Positions 17,767 through 26,012 of a DNA stretch of 64,000 bases are shown here, piece by piece. Position 1 is the stretch's first letter. Every line of letters begins with the position of its first letter. The position numbers and the translations under genes are program-made. The notes under the pieces were generated by a model. It did no database searches and was not told where the DNA came from. It saw nothing but the letters and a program-made list of their open reading frames with translations. The DNA comes from Gemmiger formicilis (GTDB taxonomy: Bacteria > Bacillota > Clostridia > Oscillospirales > Ruminococcaceae): contig NZ_JANGCG010000005.1 of assembly GCF_024462815.1 (NCBI RefSeq), positions 62,001-126,000 on the forward strand, in the 5' to 3' direction.

Positions 17767-17826
17767 TTTGAGGGAACCGCACATTCAAAAAACAACACAC
17801 CTGACAATTATAAAGGAGAATTTACC

Positions 17827-18714
17827 ATGAAAAAACTGATTTCTGCTACGCTTGCCGCTACTCTGGCCCTGAGCCTGGCCGCCTGCGGCTCCTCCGCTTC
17901 TTCCACCGAGGCTGCCTCCACCGAGAGCACCGCTGCTTCCAGCGAGGCTGCCGAGTCCACCGCTGAAACCAGCGAGCTGGCCGGTACCACCCTGAAGGTT
18001 GCCGCCTCCCCCACGCCCCACGCCGAGATTCTGAACGTTGCCAAGGATATTCTGGCCGAGCAGGGCATCACCCTTGAGGTTGTCGAGTTCAGCGACTATG
18101 TCCAGCCCAACCTCGTCACCGAAAGCGGCGAGGTGGACGCCAACTACTTCCAGCACACCCCCTACCTCGAGAGCTTCAACGAGGAGAACGGCACCCATCT
18201 GGTCAGCGTCGGCGCTATCCACTATGAGCCGTTCGGCATCTACCCGGGCAAGAGCAACGATTTGGCCAACATCGCTGACGGCGCTACGATTGCCGTTCCC
18301 AACGATACCACCAACGAGGCCCGCGCTCTGCAGCTGCTGGCTGCCCAGGGCCTGATTACCGTCCGCGACGGCGCTGGTCTGACCGCCACCGTCAACGACA
18401 TCACCGAGAACCCCCACAACCTGCAGATTGAGGAAATCGAGGCTGCCCAGCTGCCCCGCACCGTGCAGGATGTTGACTTTGCTGTTATCAATGGCAACTA
18501 CGCAATGGAGGCCGGCTTCTCCGTCGGCAAGGACGCGCTGGCTACCGAGGATGCTTCCTCTGAGGCTGCCCAGACCTACGCCAACGTTCTGGTTGTGAAG
18601 GAAGGCAACGAGAACAACCCCGCCATCCAGGCCCTGCTGAAGGCCCTGCAGAGCGACGAGGTCAAGAACTACATCGACCAGACCTATGACGGTGCGGTTG
18701 TGGCCATTTTCTAA
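17827..18714 (+). CDS. metQ: Methionine ABC transporter substrate-binding lipoprotein (NlpA/MetQ family)
   Basis: A 295-residue extracytoplasmic binding protein. Residues 1-20 form a lipoprotein signal ending in the lipobox SLAAC (lipidated Cys20), followed by a Ser/Ala/Glu/Thr linker to about residue 53. The MetQ/NlpA core follows: ASPTPHAEIL, ITLEVVEFSDYVQPN, VDANYFQHTPYL, TIAVPNDTTNEARALQLL and DFAVINGNYAMEAG. It captures L-methionine, possibly D-Met or derivatives, for MetNI. First structural gene after the leader-peptide attenuator, with AAGGAG 10 nt before the ATG. Confidence 0.95.
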   Translation: MKKLISATLAATLALSLAACGSSASSTEAASTESTAASSEAAESTAETSELAGTTLKVAASPTPHAEILNVAKDILAEQGITLEVVEFSDYVQPNLVTESGEVDANYFQHTPYLESFNEENGTHLVSVGAIHYEPFGIYPGKSNDLANIADGATIAVPNDTTNEARALQLLAAQGLITVRDGAGLTATVNDITENPHNLQIEEIEAAQLPRTVQDVDFAVINGNYAMEAGFSVGKDALATEDASSEAAQTYANVLVVKEGNENNPAIQALLKALQSDEVKNYIDQTYDGAVVAIF

Positions 18715-18754
18715 AAATAATCCTTGAAACATAGCGGATTATAGAGTAAAATCA

Positions 18755-18790
18755 ATAGCGAATGAGTTTTTTGGCTCATTCGCTATCTTT
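18755..18790 (+). terminator. Intercistronic hairpin between metQ and metN
   Basis: ATAGCGAATGAG and CTCATTCGCTAT form a perfect 12-bp stem with a T-rich loop; only CTTTG follows. Likely lowers metN-metI expression relative to the abundant binding protein or protects the metQ 3' end. Confidence 0.5.
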
Positions 18791-18811
18791 GTAAATGAGG
18801 GAGAACCACCC

Positions 18812-19810
18812 ATGATCGAACTGCAACACCTGACCAAGCGCTTTGCCACGCAGGGCGGCACGGTCGTCGCGCTGAACGACATTAACCTGACGATACAGGA
18901 CGGCGATGTCTATGGCATCATCGGCATGTCGGGCGCCGGTAAATCTACGTTGGTGCGCTGCATCAACATGCTGGAGCGCCCGGATGAGGGCAGCGTGACG
19001 GTGAACGGCAAGCAGATGCAGAGCTTGAACGCAGCCGAGCTGCGCGCCGCCCGCCGCGAGATTACGATGATTTTTCAGCAGTTTAATCTGCTGATGCAGC
19101 GCACCTGCCTGCGCAACATTATGTTCCCGATGGAGCTGGCCAAGGTCCCCAAGGACAAGGCCGAAGCCCGTGCCCGCGAACTGCTGGAGCTGGTCGGTCT
19201 GCCCGACAAGGCGGATGCCTACCCCGCGCAGCTGTCTGGTGGCCAGAAGCAGCGCATTGCGATTGCCCGCGCGCTGGCGACCGACCCGAAGGTGCTGCTT
19301 TGCGATGAGGCCACCAGTGCGCTGGACCCCAACACGACCCATGCCATTTTGCAGCTGATTCAGAAAATCAACCGCGAGCTGGGCATCACGGTCGTCATCA
19401 TCACCCACCAGATGAGCGTCGTCGAGGAGGTCTGCAACCGTGTAGCCATCTTGGATAACGGCACCGTCGTCGAGGAGGGTGAGGTGCAGGCCATCTTCAG
19501 CCACCCGACGTCCAAGGCGGCGCGGCGGCTCGTCTACCCTGCCGGTGCCCCGCAGGTGGAAAGCCTGCCCGGCCACAAGCTGGTGCGCGTGGCGTTCGGC
19601 GGCACCCAGACGACCGACAAGCCCCTTGTGGCAAGCCTTGCCATCGAGTGCGGCGCACTGGTGTCCATCATGGCGGCCGATACCCGCATCGTGAACGGTC
19701 AGACGCTGGGCAGTATGCTGCTGGCCCTGCCCGATGGCGACAAGGCCGCTGCGGCGCTGGAGTACATCAAGAATTATCCCGGCATTACCTATGAGGAGGT
19801 GAACGGCTGA
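18812..19810 (+). CDS. metN: Methionine ABC transporter ATP-binding protein
   Basis: The ATPase of the MetNIQ importer, 332 residues. Walker A GMSGAGKST is at 38-46, the Q-loop in MIFQQFNL, the signature QLSGGQKQRIAIARAL, Walker B VLLCDEATSALD, and the H-switch in VVIITHQMSV. Residues about 255-330 form the NIL/ACT-like domain (LVRVAFGGTQTTDKPLVASL, then GALVSIMAADTRIV), which in known MetN proteins binds methionine and inhibits transport. Stop and metI start overlap as TGATG. Confidence 0.96.
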   Translation: MIELQHLTKRFATQGGTVVALNDINLTIQDGDVYGIIGMSGAGKSTLVRCINMLERPDEGSVTVNGKQMQSLNAAELRAARREITMIFQQFNLLMQRTCLRNIMFPMELAKVPKDKAEARARELLELVGLPDKADAYPAQLSGGQKQRIAIARALATDPKVLLCDEATSALDPNTTHAILQLIQKINRELGITVVIITHQMSVVEEVCNRVAILDNGTVVEEGEVQAIFSHPTSKAARRLVYPAGAPQVESLPGHKLVRVAFGGTQTTDKPLVASLAIECGALVSIMAADTRIVNGQTLGSMLLALPDGDKAAAALEYIKNYPGITYEEVNG

Positions 19811-20508
19811 TGGCAGAGTTTTTTGCAGGCAAGGACTGGCAGACGTTCTTGCAGATTTTGCCCACCATTCCGTTTGAAACGTGGGAAACCATCTGGTCTA
19901 CGGCGGTGGCCACGCTGCTGGCGCTGGTCATCGGCCTGCCGCTGGGTGTCTGCCTGGTCACCGGTGAGCAGGGCGGCGTGCGTCCCCTGCCCCGCTGGGT
20001 TATGGCGCTGCTGAACGGTCTGGTAAACCTGCTGCGCAGCGTGCCCTTTCTGATTTTAATGATTATCGTTATCCCGCTGTCCCGCGCCATTGTGGGCACA
20101 TCCATCGGCACGGTGGCTTCGATTGTGCCGCTGGTCATTGCCTCCTTCCCGTTTGTCTCCCGCCTTGTGGAGACGAGTATGCGCGAGGTGGACGCCGGTG
20201 TGATTGAAGCCGCGCAGAGCATGGGCGCAACGCCGTTGCAGATTATCACCAAGGTTATGGTGCCCGAGAGTATGCCCAGTCTGGTGGCCAACGTGACGAT
20301 TGCCGCCACAACCATTATGGGTTACGGCGCTATGGCTGGTATCATCGGCGGCGGCGGTCTGGGCAAGATTGCCATCAACTACGGCTACTACCGCTTTAAC
20401 GTGGTACTGGAATTCTTTGCCACAGCGCTGCTGGTGGTGCTGGTGCAGATTCTGCAGACGGTCGGTACCAAGCTGGCCATCAAGTGCGACAAGCGCGTAC
20501 AGAAGTAA
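19810..20508 (+). CDS. metI: Methionine ABC transporter permease
   Basis: The 232-residue membrane subunit of MetNIQ. Five hydrophobic segments are visible, starting near TAVATLLALVIGLPLGVCLV. The cytoplasmic coupling (EAA) loop is EAAQSMGATPLQIITKVMVPES, which contacts MetN. Its ATG uses the last A of the metN stop codon, so translation is coupled. The operon ends 15 nt later at a terminator. Confidence 0.96.
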   Translation: MAEFFAGKDWQTFLQILPTIPFETWETIWSTAVATLLALVIGLPLGVCLVTGEQGGVRPLPRWVMALLNGLVNLLRSVPFLILMIIVIPLSRAIVGTSIGTVASIVPLVIASFPFVSRLVETSMREVDAGVIEAAQSMGATPLQIITKVMVPESMPSLVANVTIAATTIMGYGAMAGIIGGGGLGKIAINYGYYRFNVVLEFFATALLVVLVQILQTVGTKLAIKCDKRVQK

Positions 20509-20523
20509 ATCCTATCGCAATGC

Positions 20524-20557
20524 AAAAATCCCACATCGGAAACGATGCGGGATTTTT
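20524..20557 (+). terminator. Terminator of metQNI
   Basis: AAATCCCACATCG pairs with CGATGCGGGATTT around a GAAA loop, followed by TTTT. Confidence 0.85.
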
Positions 20558-20688
20558 TGGGCTTTGAGGAAAATGATAATTACGGTCAATCGGGCTGCTT
20601 CCCGGTAGCGACCGTTCTGCAAAAGGCAAAATGCAATAATATACTGTATTTAACGTATATCCTGTGCGTATTTTCCGGCAAGTCGCAC

Positions 20689-21741
20689 TTACAGTGCGTT
20701 CACATCGGCAATCAGGGCGTCCACGTTTTCGTCCTTGGTGGCCCAGCTGGTGCAGATGCGCACGGCGGTGTGGTGCTTGTCCGGCTTGCCCATGTGGGTC
20801 ATAGCGTAGCGCTCGGCCAGCTTTTCATACCACTCGTCCGGCAGAACAAAGAACTGCTGATTCGTCGGGGAATCGTGCAGCAGCTTGCAGCCCTTGGCCT
20901 CAAAGGCGGCGCGGATGCGCAAGGCCTGCTCGTCGGCGCGGCGGGCCATCGTGAAGTAGAGACTGTTCCCGCTGCCGTCCTCGCCGTCCAGCAGGGCCAG
21001 AAACTGCCCGCCCAGCAGGCGGCCCTTAGCCAGCATACCGCCGTGCTGCTTCAGGCAATAGCGGAAATCGGGCTTGAGGTCATCGTTTGTGATGACAACG
21101 GCCTCGCCGAAGAGCGCACCGCACTTGGTACCGCCGAGATAGAACACGTCGCAGAGTGCGGCGTAATCCTGCAGGCTCAGGTCATTGGCGGGGCTCGTCA
21201 GGCCGTAGGCCATGCGGGCACCGTCCACAAACAGATAGAGGCCCAGCTCATAGCAGGCAGCGGAGATGTCGGTCAGCTCTTCCTTATTATAAAGGGTGCC
21301 GACCTCGGTGGGGTTGGAGATGTACACCATACCGGGCTGCACCTCGTGCTCGTGGCTGGCGTTGGCGCGGTGCTCCTCCACGGCCTTGCGAATCTGGCGG
21401 GCGGTGATTTTGCCGTTCTTGCTGGGCAGAGCCAGGCACTTGTGACCGGTGGCCTCGATGGAGCCGGTCTCATGCACGTGGATGTGGCCGGAGTCCGCGC
21501 AGAGCACGCCCTGCCACGGTTTGAGTGCCGCCGCGATAACTGTCAGGTTTGCCTGCGTTGCACCGACAAAAAAATGCACATCGGCGTCTGGCGCGTCGCA
21601 CAGCTGTTTGATCTGCGCAGCGGCCTTGGCGCAGTATTCGTCCTCACCATAGCCGGGGGTCTGGTCAAAATTGGTTTTCTGCATCCAATCCAGCACAGCG
21701 GGGGCGGCACCCTCGCCGTAGTCACATTCAAAACGAAGCAT
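20689..21741 (-). CDS. Low-specificity L-threonine aldolase-type PLP enzyme
   Basis: A fold type I PLP aldolase of 350 residues that would cleave threonine or allo-threonine to glycine and acetaldehyde. The Schiff-base lysine is in YLGGTKCGALFGE (K206); DGARMAYGL carries the PLP-pyridine Asp173, and H87 in SGHIHVHETG stacks the cofactor. I place the start at 21741 (MLRFECDYG), 11 nt after GGGAG; the ATG at 21750 is too close to that site. Related beta-eliminating lyases of the same fold are possible. It is divergent from an amino acid transporter, and the two promoters share one -35. Confidence 0.88.
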   Translation of the reverse strand: MLRFECDYGEGAAPAVLDWMQKTNFDQTPGYGEDEYCAKAAAQIKQLCDAPDADVHFFVGATQANLTVIAAALKPWQGVLCADSGHIHVHETGSIEATGHKCLALPSKNGKITARQIRKAVEEHRANASHEHEVQPGMVYISNPTEVGTLYNKEELTDISAACYELGLYLFVDGARMAYGLTSPANDLSLQDYAALCDVFYLGGTKCGALFGEAVVITNDDLKPDFRYCLKQHGGMLAKGRLLGGQFLALLDGEDGSGNSLYFTMARRADEQALRIRAAFEAKGCKLLHDSPTNQQFFVLPDEWYEKLAERYAMTHMGKPDKHHTAVRICTSWATKDENVDALIADVNAL

Positions 21742-21800
21742 AAAAATCATATCTCCCTTTACACAATGGCCGCAGGGCGGGGCCCTGCCGGTTTTGTTTT

Positions 21801-21829
21801 ATTATAGCATTGCACCGGGCCTATTGCAA
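21801..21829 (-). promoter_or_regulatory. Promoter of the threonine aldolase gene (shared -35)
   Basis: Minus-strand TTGCAA (21824-21829), 17-nt spacer, TATAAT (21801-21806). TTGCAA is self-complementary and also serves as the plus-strand -35 of the NSS gene. Confidence 0.65.
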
Positions 21830-21852
21830 GTATGCTGAATTTACGCTATAGT
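21824..21852 (+). promoter_or_regulatory. Promoter of the NSS transporter gene (shared -35)
   Basis: TTGCAA (21824-21829), 17-nt spacer, TATAGT (21847-21852). The same hexamer is read from the other strand by the aldolase promoter, so both cannot be occupied at once. Confidence 0.65.
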
Positions 21853-21883
21853 AATGTTAATTATGTAAGAAAAGAGGAATACT

Positions 21884-23251
21884 ATGGAACCCCAAAAACA
21901 ACGTGAGAGCTTTGGTTCCCGCCTTGGCTTCATTCTGGTCAGCGCGGGCTGTGCCATCGGCATTGGCAACGTGTGGCGCTTCCCTACCGTCACAGGGCAG
22001 AACGGCGGCGGCATTTTTGTGCTGTTCTACCTGATTTTTCTGGTGCTTATGGGTCTGCCGGTGCTCACGATGGAGCTGGCGGTCGGCCGTGCGGGCCACG
22101 GCGCGGCGCGTAGCGCGTACAAGACGCTGGAGCCAGCGGGCAGCAAGTGGCACATCCACGGCTGGTTCTGCATGGCGGGCTGTGCGCTGCTGATGATGTA
22201 CTACACCACCGTTTCCGGCTGGATGCTGGACTACTTCTTCCGCTTTTTGACCGGCCGCTTTGACGGCCTGACCGCTGAGCAGACCGGTAGCGTCTTTGGG
22301 GAGATGCTGGCGAGCCCGGTGGAGCAGGTGTTCTGGATGGCGGTCATCACGCTGGCGGGCTTCCTGGTCTGCGGGCGCGGCCTACAGGGCGGTCTGGAAA
22401 AGGTTGGCAAGTGGATGATGAGCGCCCTTCTGGTGCTGATTCTGGTGCTGGTTGTCCACAGTTTTACCCTCAGCAGTGCGGCGGATGGGCTGGCCTTCTA
22501 TCTGCTGCCCGACTGGGGCCGCGCAAAGGAACAGGGCCTTGGCAACGTTATCACGGCGGCGATGAACCAGTCCTTCTTCACGCTGAGCCTCGGCATTGGC
22601 GCGATTGAGATTTTCGGCAGCTATATGGACCGCCGCTTTACCCTGCCGGGCGAGGCCGCCCGCATCTGCGTGCTGGACACCTTTGTGGCGGTCTGCGCGG
22701 GACTTATCATCTTCCCGGCCTGCTTCTCGTTCGGCATTTCGCCCGACGCGGGCCCCAGCCTGATTTTCATTACGCTGCCCAACGTTTTCACCAGTATGGC
22801 GGGCGGCCGACTGTGGGGCACGCTGTTCTTCCTGTTTATGACCTTCGCCAGCTTCTCCACGGTCATTGCGGTGTTTGAGAACCTCATCGCCTGCGCGTGC
22901 GAGAACTTTGGCTGGGACCGCCGCATGGCCTGCCTGATTGGCGCGGCAGCGCTGGTGGTGCTGGGTCTGCCCTGCGCGCTGGGCTACAATGTGTGGAGCT
23001 TTATTCAGCCGATGGGCGCGGGCAGCACGGTGCTGGATTTTGAGGATTTCCTCGTCAGTAACCTGCTGCTGCCGGGCGGCAGTCTGGTGTATCTGCTGTT
23101 CTGCGTCAGCAAATGGGGCTGGGGCTATGATAAGTACGCCGCCGAGTGCAACACCGGCAGCGGCCCGCATATGCCCGTCTGGGTCAAGCCGTATTTCAAA
23201 TTTGTATTGCCGGTGCTGATTGCCGTAATTCTGGTGCAAGGACTGGTGTAA
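21884..23251 (+). CDS. Sodium-dependent amino acid transporter, NSS (SLC6) family
   Basis: A 455-residue membrane protein of the LeuT fold. The TM1 signature GFILVSAGCAIGIGNVWRFP with following GQNGGGIFVLFY contains the unwound segment and Na+-site residues of bacterial NSS. About 11-12 hydrophobic helices follow, including MNQSFFTLSLGIGAIEIFGSY at TM6-7. Substrate cannot be read from sequence; bacterial members carry hydrophobic or aromatic amino acids. Divergent pairing with an amino acid lyase suggests a related substrate, such as threonine or another aldolase substrate; inference only. GAGGAA precedes the ATG. Confidence 0.93.
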   Translation: MEPQKQRESFGSRLGFILVSAGCAIGIGNVWRFPTVTGQNGGGIFVLFYLIFLVLMGLPVLTMELAVGRAGHGAARSAYKTLEPAGSKWHIHGWFCMAGCALLMMYYTTVSGWMLDYFFRFLTGRFDGLTAEQTGSVFGEMLASPVEQVFWMAVITLAGFLVCGRGLQGGLEKVGKWMMSALLVLILVLVVHSFTLSSAADGLAFYLLPDWGRAKEQGLGNVITAAMNQSFFTLSLGIGAIEIFGSYMDRRFTLPGEAARICVLDTFVAVCAGLIIFPACFSFGISPDAGPSLIFITLPNVFTSMAGGRLWGTLFFLFMTFASFSTVIAVFENLIACACENFGWDRRMACLIGAAALVVLGLPCALGYNVWSFIQPMGAGSTVLDFEDFLVSNLLLPGGSLVYLLFCVSKWGWGYDKYAAECNTGSGPHMPVWVKPYFKFVLPVLIAVILVQGLV

Positions 23252-23265
23252 CCGCATACGTATAG

Positions 23266-23306
23266 AAAACTGCCGGTGGCTGTGACAGGCCATCGGCAGT
23301 TTTTTG
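23266..23306 (+). terminator. Terminator of the NSS gene
   Basis: AAAACTGCCGGTGGC pairs with GCCATCGGCAGTTTT (one G-U), then TTT. Confidence 0.85.
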
Positions 23307-23343
23307 TGGGTGTGCGATAGAGGCGGCTTGTGGCAAGGTTTAC

Positions 23344-23573
23344 TCTCATCAGTCAGCGGTCGGGGCCGCTGACAGCTTCCCCCGGAGGGGGAAGCTATTC
23401 GCCTCCAAAGCCTTCCCCCCTTTTCTGGGGGAAGGTGGCCCCGCAGGGCCGGATGGGAGGAAAGTTTCCCGCAAGCAGCCGTTGCGGGGTGACGTGCAGG
23501 CCGGGCGTGCCCGGCCCCTACGGTGCAATGGATGATTGACAATATATATTGTAGGAGCGAGCATTACTCGCCC
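23344..23573. repeat. Repeat-filled gap: CATCAGTCA element and two GTAGGGGC palindromes
   Basis: 23344-23470 is the longest copy of the second family: CTCATCAGTCAGCGGTCGGG, GACAGCTTCCCC, then mirrored GGGGGAAGGTGGCCCCGCAG. 23498-23522 (GGCCGGGCGTGCCCGGCC, CCTACG) and 23549-23573 (GTAGGAGCGAGCATTACTCG) belong to the first family. No gene is seen in this gap. Confidence 0.65.
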
Positions 23574-23588
23574 GCAGCAAGCGGGGCG

Positions 23589-24383
23589 TTAATGCGAGCC
23601 GTGCGGCCCCGCGGCCCCATGCTCCCCCAGCCAGCGGTGCATTTCGGCGGTGACGGCGGTAAAGGCGGCGGCAGTGGCGGGGTTATCGGTCTTGAAATCC
23701 AGCAGCCGCCACAGCCAGCCCTGCTCGTCCACAATGCGCAGGCTTTCGGGATAGCACAGCTCAAACACGAGCGAGGCGTGGCCGACCACGTTGTCGGCGG
23801 GGTACTTTTTCAGGCTGTGCAGCACACAGTGGTGCTCATAAAAGGCGTCCAGCACGGCGGGCGTCACCGGGCTCTGGCGCAATGCCACGGTGCTGACGTT
23901 GTAGATTTCCTCCAGCGGCGTCTCAACGTTGACGCGCAGAATGTCAATCTTGTCGGCATCGCGCAGAAGCTGGCTGAATGTCCGCGTGCGGGCATCGAGC
24001 TTTTCCGGCAGGCGAAAGGCGCTGTGCCATTCCACGGCGGTGCACAGCAGGGCGTCCTCGGCCGGGTCGTCCACATAGTCGCGGATGCGGCCCTCGTCAA
24101 ACAGCACCTGCACGCTGAGGGCGGCGTGGCTGACCGACTGCGAATCAATAAAGGTGTTGTACCGGCGCAGCTGCTCAAAGCGGCCCACATCGTGCAGCAG
24201 GCCGCACAGCCATGCCAAATCGACATCCTCCGGCGGCAGGCTCAGGCTGCGGGCAATGCGGGCGCAGAGCGCGGCCACGCGGTAGGTGTGGTCAATTTTC
24301 AGCTTTACTTTCGGGTCGGCGGCATTGTAGTGTGCGGTGTAGGCGGCAAAGGCCCGCTGCGCACGGACGCGGTCGATTTTCAT
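23589..24383 (-). CDS. HD-domain phosphohydrolase
   Basis: A 264-residue metal-dependent HD-superfamily protein. The ligands H32 (KIDHTYRV), H64-D65 (CGLLHDVGRFEQLRRY) and a further histidine in VSHAALSV and AVEWHS are visible, with RDADKIDILR giving the distal aspartate. Family members hydrolyse phosphomonoesters or (d)NTP/nucleotide second messengers; the substrate is unknown here. ATG 24383 follows GGGA at 11 nt. It seems monocistronic with no recognisable partner. Confidence 0.85.
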   Translation of the reverse strand: MKIDRVRAQRAFAAYTAHYNAADPKVKLKIDHTYRVAALCARIARSLSLPPEDVDLAWLCGLLHDVGRFEQLRRYNTFIDSQSVSHAALSVQVLFDEGRIRDYVDDPAEDALLCTAVEWHSAFRLPEKLDARTRTFSQLLRDADKIDILRVNVETPLEEIYNVSTVALRQSPVTPAVLDAFYEHHCVLHSLKKYPADNVVGHASLVFELCYPESLRIVDEQGWLWRLLDFKTDNPATAAAFTAVTAEMHRWLGEHGAAGPHGSH

Positions 24384-24487
24384 AGCTATCACTTCCCTGC
24401 CCTTATTGTAGCATATTTACAGGCCACAATTTTGATAAAAATATATCAACGAAGAACGACATTTTCGTACAAATAGTTTAAAAATCC

Positions 24488-24516
24488 TTGACAATGGCGG
24501 CAAAAACAGCTATTCT
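24488..24516 (+). promoter_or_regulatory. Promoter of the TetR-type gene
   Basis: TTGACA (24488-24493), 17-nt spacer, TATTCT (24511-24516). Confidence 0.6.
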
Positions 24517-24551
24517 TAATGTAGAAAATCGCGAGGAAGGCGGTGCATACA

Positions 24552-25118
24552 ATGAACGCCAAAGGGGACGCCAACCGCAGTGTACGCTTGACCAAGCAGC
24601 GGCTCTACCAGGCGCTTATCACGCTGTTGCAGCAGAAAAGCCTGCGGGAAATCACAGTCCGGGAGCTGACCGAGATGGCCGGAATATCCCGCGGCACATT
24701 CTATTTCCACTACGCGGACATTTATGCCTTGATGGACCAGATGGAGGCCACCCAGCTTGCGAGGCTGAATGATTTGATGGACACGCTAATTCCCAGCATC
24801 TCGCAGGAGGATGCTCCCCCTGCGCTGGTGGCGCTGTTCACCTATATGACCGAGAACCCCGAGCTCTGCGCCGCCCTTTACGGCAAAAGTTGGGAGTCGG
24901 AGTTTACTCGCAATGCCAAAAAGCTGGTGGCGGAGCGCTGCTTGGGCGGCTTTACCACGGACGGCGGCACGGAGGAGCAGAAATATCTGCTGGCCTTTGC
25001 GGTCAACGGCTGCTTCGGCACGATTGTGGCCTGGCAGGAGGCCGGGTTCCAGCCGCCGCCGGCCGAGATTGCACGCATCACGTGGCGGGCCATTCGTGCC
25101 GTAAAAGAGCACATTTGA
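24552..25118 (+). CDS. TetR/AcrR-family transcriptional regulator
   Basis: A 188-residue repressor-type protein. The N-terminal helix-turn-helix reads REITVRELTEMAGISRGTFYFHY, with the TetR hallmark TFYFHYADIYALMDQ. The C-terminal half (about 75-188) is the helical ligand/dimer domain and includes a TetR_C_7-like AFAVNGCFGTIVAWQ. ATG 24552 is used; GTG 24543 is also possible since AGGAAGG lies between the two spacings. Nothing adjacent is an obvious target, so the regulon is unknown. Confidence 0.87.
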   Translation: MNAKGDANRSVRLTKQRLYQALITLLQQKSLREITVRELTEMAGISRGTFYFHYADIYALMDQMEATQLARLNDLMDTLIPSISQEDAPPALVALFTYMTENPELCAALYGKSWESEFTRNAKKLVAERCLGGFTTDGGTEEQKYLLAFAVNGCFGTIVAWQEAGFQPPPAEIARITWRAIRAVKEHI

Positions 25119-25142
25119 GCGAACGATTCTGCGCGGATCACC

Positions 25143-25171
25143 TTGCCTTTTGTGCGCAGACGGAGTATAAT
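25143..25171 (+). promoter_or_regulatory. Promoter of the EIIA-Glc gene
   Basis: TTGCCT (25143-25148), 17-nt spacer, TATAAT (25166-25171). Confidence 0.6.
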
Positions 25172-25223
25172 AAAAATATCACAAACTATTCCCCACACGG
25201 GAATTTTGAAGGAGAGAACTGCA

Positions 25224-25739
25224 ATGGGATTTTTTGATTTTCTGAAGAAAGCGGCCGAGCCCGCCGCCCCCGCGGCACCGGCCTTCCCCCAGATGCTGAC
25301 GGCGGACGCCAAGGGCACCGTGGTTGCGATGGAGAACATCCCCGATGAAGTGTTTGCACAGGGGATTCTTGGCAAGTGCTGCGGCATCGACCCCACGGAG
25401 GGCAAGGTTTTTGCCCCGGCCTCCGGTGAGATTACGCAGGCTCCGGACAGCGGCCATGCGCTGGGCATTATGGCGGACAGCGGCGTGGAAATCCTGATTC
25501 ATGTCGGCGTGGATACCGTGGAGATGAAGGGTGACGGCTTCAGCCCGAAGGTCAAGGTCGGCGACAAGGTCAAGCAGGGTGATTTGCTGCTGGAGATGGA
25601 TCTGGGCAAGATTGCCGCCGCAGGCCACCCCGCCGTGGTCATCACGGTTGTGACGAACACCGATGACTTCAAGGACGTGGAGGTTGTGGCCTCCGGCGCC
25701 GTGGAGCCGGGCGCGGACCTTATCAAGGTGAGCAAATAA
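25224..25739 (+). CDS. crr: PTS glucose-type IIA component
   Basis: A 171-residue stand-alone EIIA-Glc that takes phosphate from HPr and hands it to an EIIB. After an Ala/Pro-rich linker (residues 8-22) comes the beta-sandwich domain: MENIPDEVFAQGILGKCCGI, FAPASGEI, H78 in DSGHALGI and the phosphorylatable H93 in EILIHVGVDTV. No EIIBC is next to it, so it presumably serves permeases elsewhere and may help in carbon signalling. AAGGAG is 9 nt before ATG 25224. Confidence 0.93.
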   Translation: MGFFDFLKKAAEPAAPAAPAFPQMLTADAKGTVVAMENIPDEVFAQGILGKCCGIDPTEGKVFAPASGEITQAPDSGHALGIMADSGVEILIHVGVDTVEMKGDGFSPKVKVGDKVKQGDLLLEMDLGKIAAAGHPAVVITVVTNTDDFKDVEVVASGAVEPGADLIKVSK

Positions 25740-25750
25740 TATGCTTCTGG

Positions 25751-25782
25751 GGCGCTTCTCCGTTGGGAGGAGCGCCTTTTGC
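25751..25782 (+). terminator. Terminator of the EIIA-Glc gene
   Basis: GGCGCTTCTCC pairs with GGAGGAGCGCC (one G-U) around GTTG, followed by TTTTGCTT. It abuts the next promoter. Confidence 0.8.
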
Positions 25783-25810
25783 TTGACAAATCCCGCGGGG
25801 CATATATAAT
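25783..25810 (+). promoter_or_regulatory. Promoter of the TPP-riboswitch/thiT transcript
   Basis: TTGACA (25783-25788), 16-nt spacer, TATAAT (25805-25810). Confidence 0.8.
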
Positions 25811-25828
25811 AAAACTGGACATAAAAAC

Positions 25829-25922
25829 AGGGGCGCTGAGGGGCATCCTCGGCTGAGACCGAAACAAACCGCAGTTTCGGGTCACCTTGAACCTGATCCG
25901 GGTAATGCCGGCGTAGGAAGTT
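25829..25922 (+). promoter_or_regulatory. TPP riboswitch (thi box)
   Basis: All conserved blocks are readable: GGGGCGCTGAGG, GGCTGAGACC, the variable P3 arm, ACCTTGAACCTGATCCGGGT and AATGCCGGCGTAGGAAG. TPP binding should favour the downstream terminator and switch off thiamine uptake. Confidence 0.95.
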
Positions 25923-25947
25923 TGACCCCAACAGTCATAACGCTTTT

Positions 25948-25980
25948 GCGCCTGCACGTTTGTTGCAGGCGCTTTCTTGT
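25948..25980 (+). terminator. Riboswitch expression-platform terminator
   Basis: GCGCCTGCA and TGCAGGCGC form a 9-bp stem, then TTTCTTGTTTTT, located between the thi box and thiT. Confidence 0.8.
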
Positions 25981-26012
25981 TTTTATGTTACATTTTTTGA
26001 GGAGTGAAAACT

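Noticed and set aside
17500..17826. SAM riboswitch or T-box for metQNI
   Set aside because: No S-box core (kink-turn or GNRA-type conserved blocks) and no GGTGGNACC T-box word in the leader.
23344..23588. Hidden gene in the gap after the NSS transporter
   Set aside because: The segment is made of repeat copies; frames are short and without ribosome sites.
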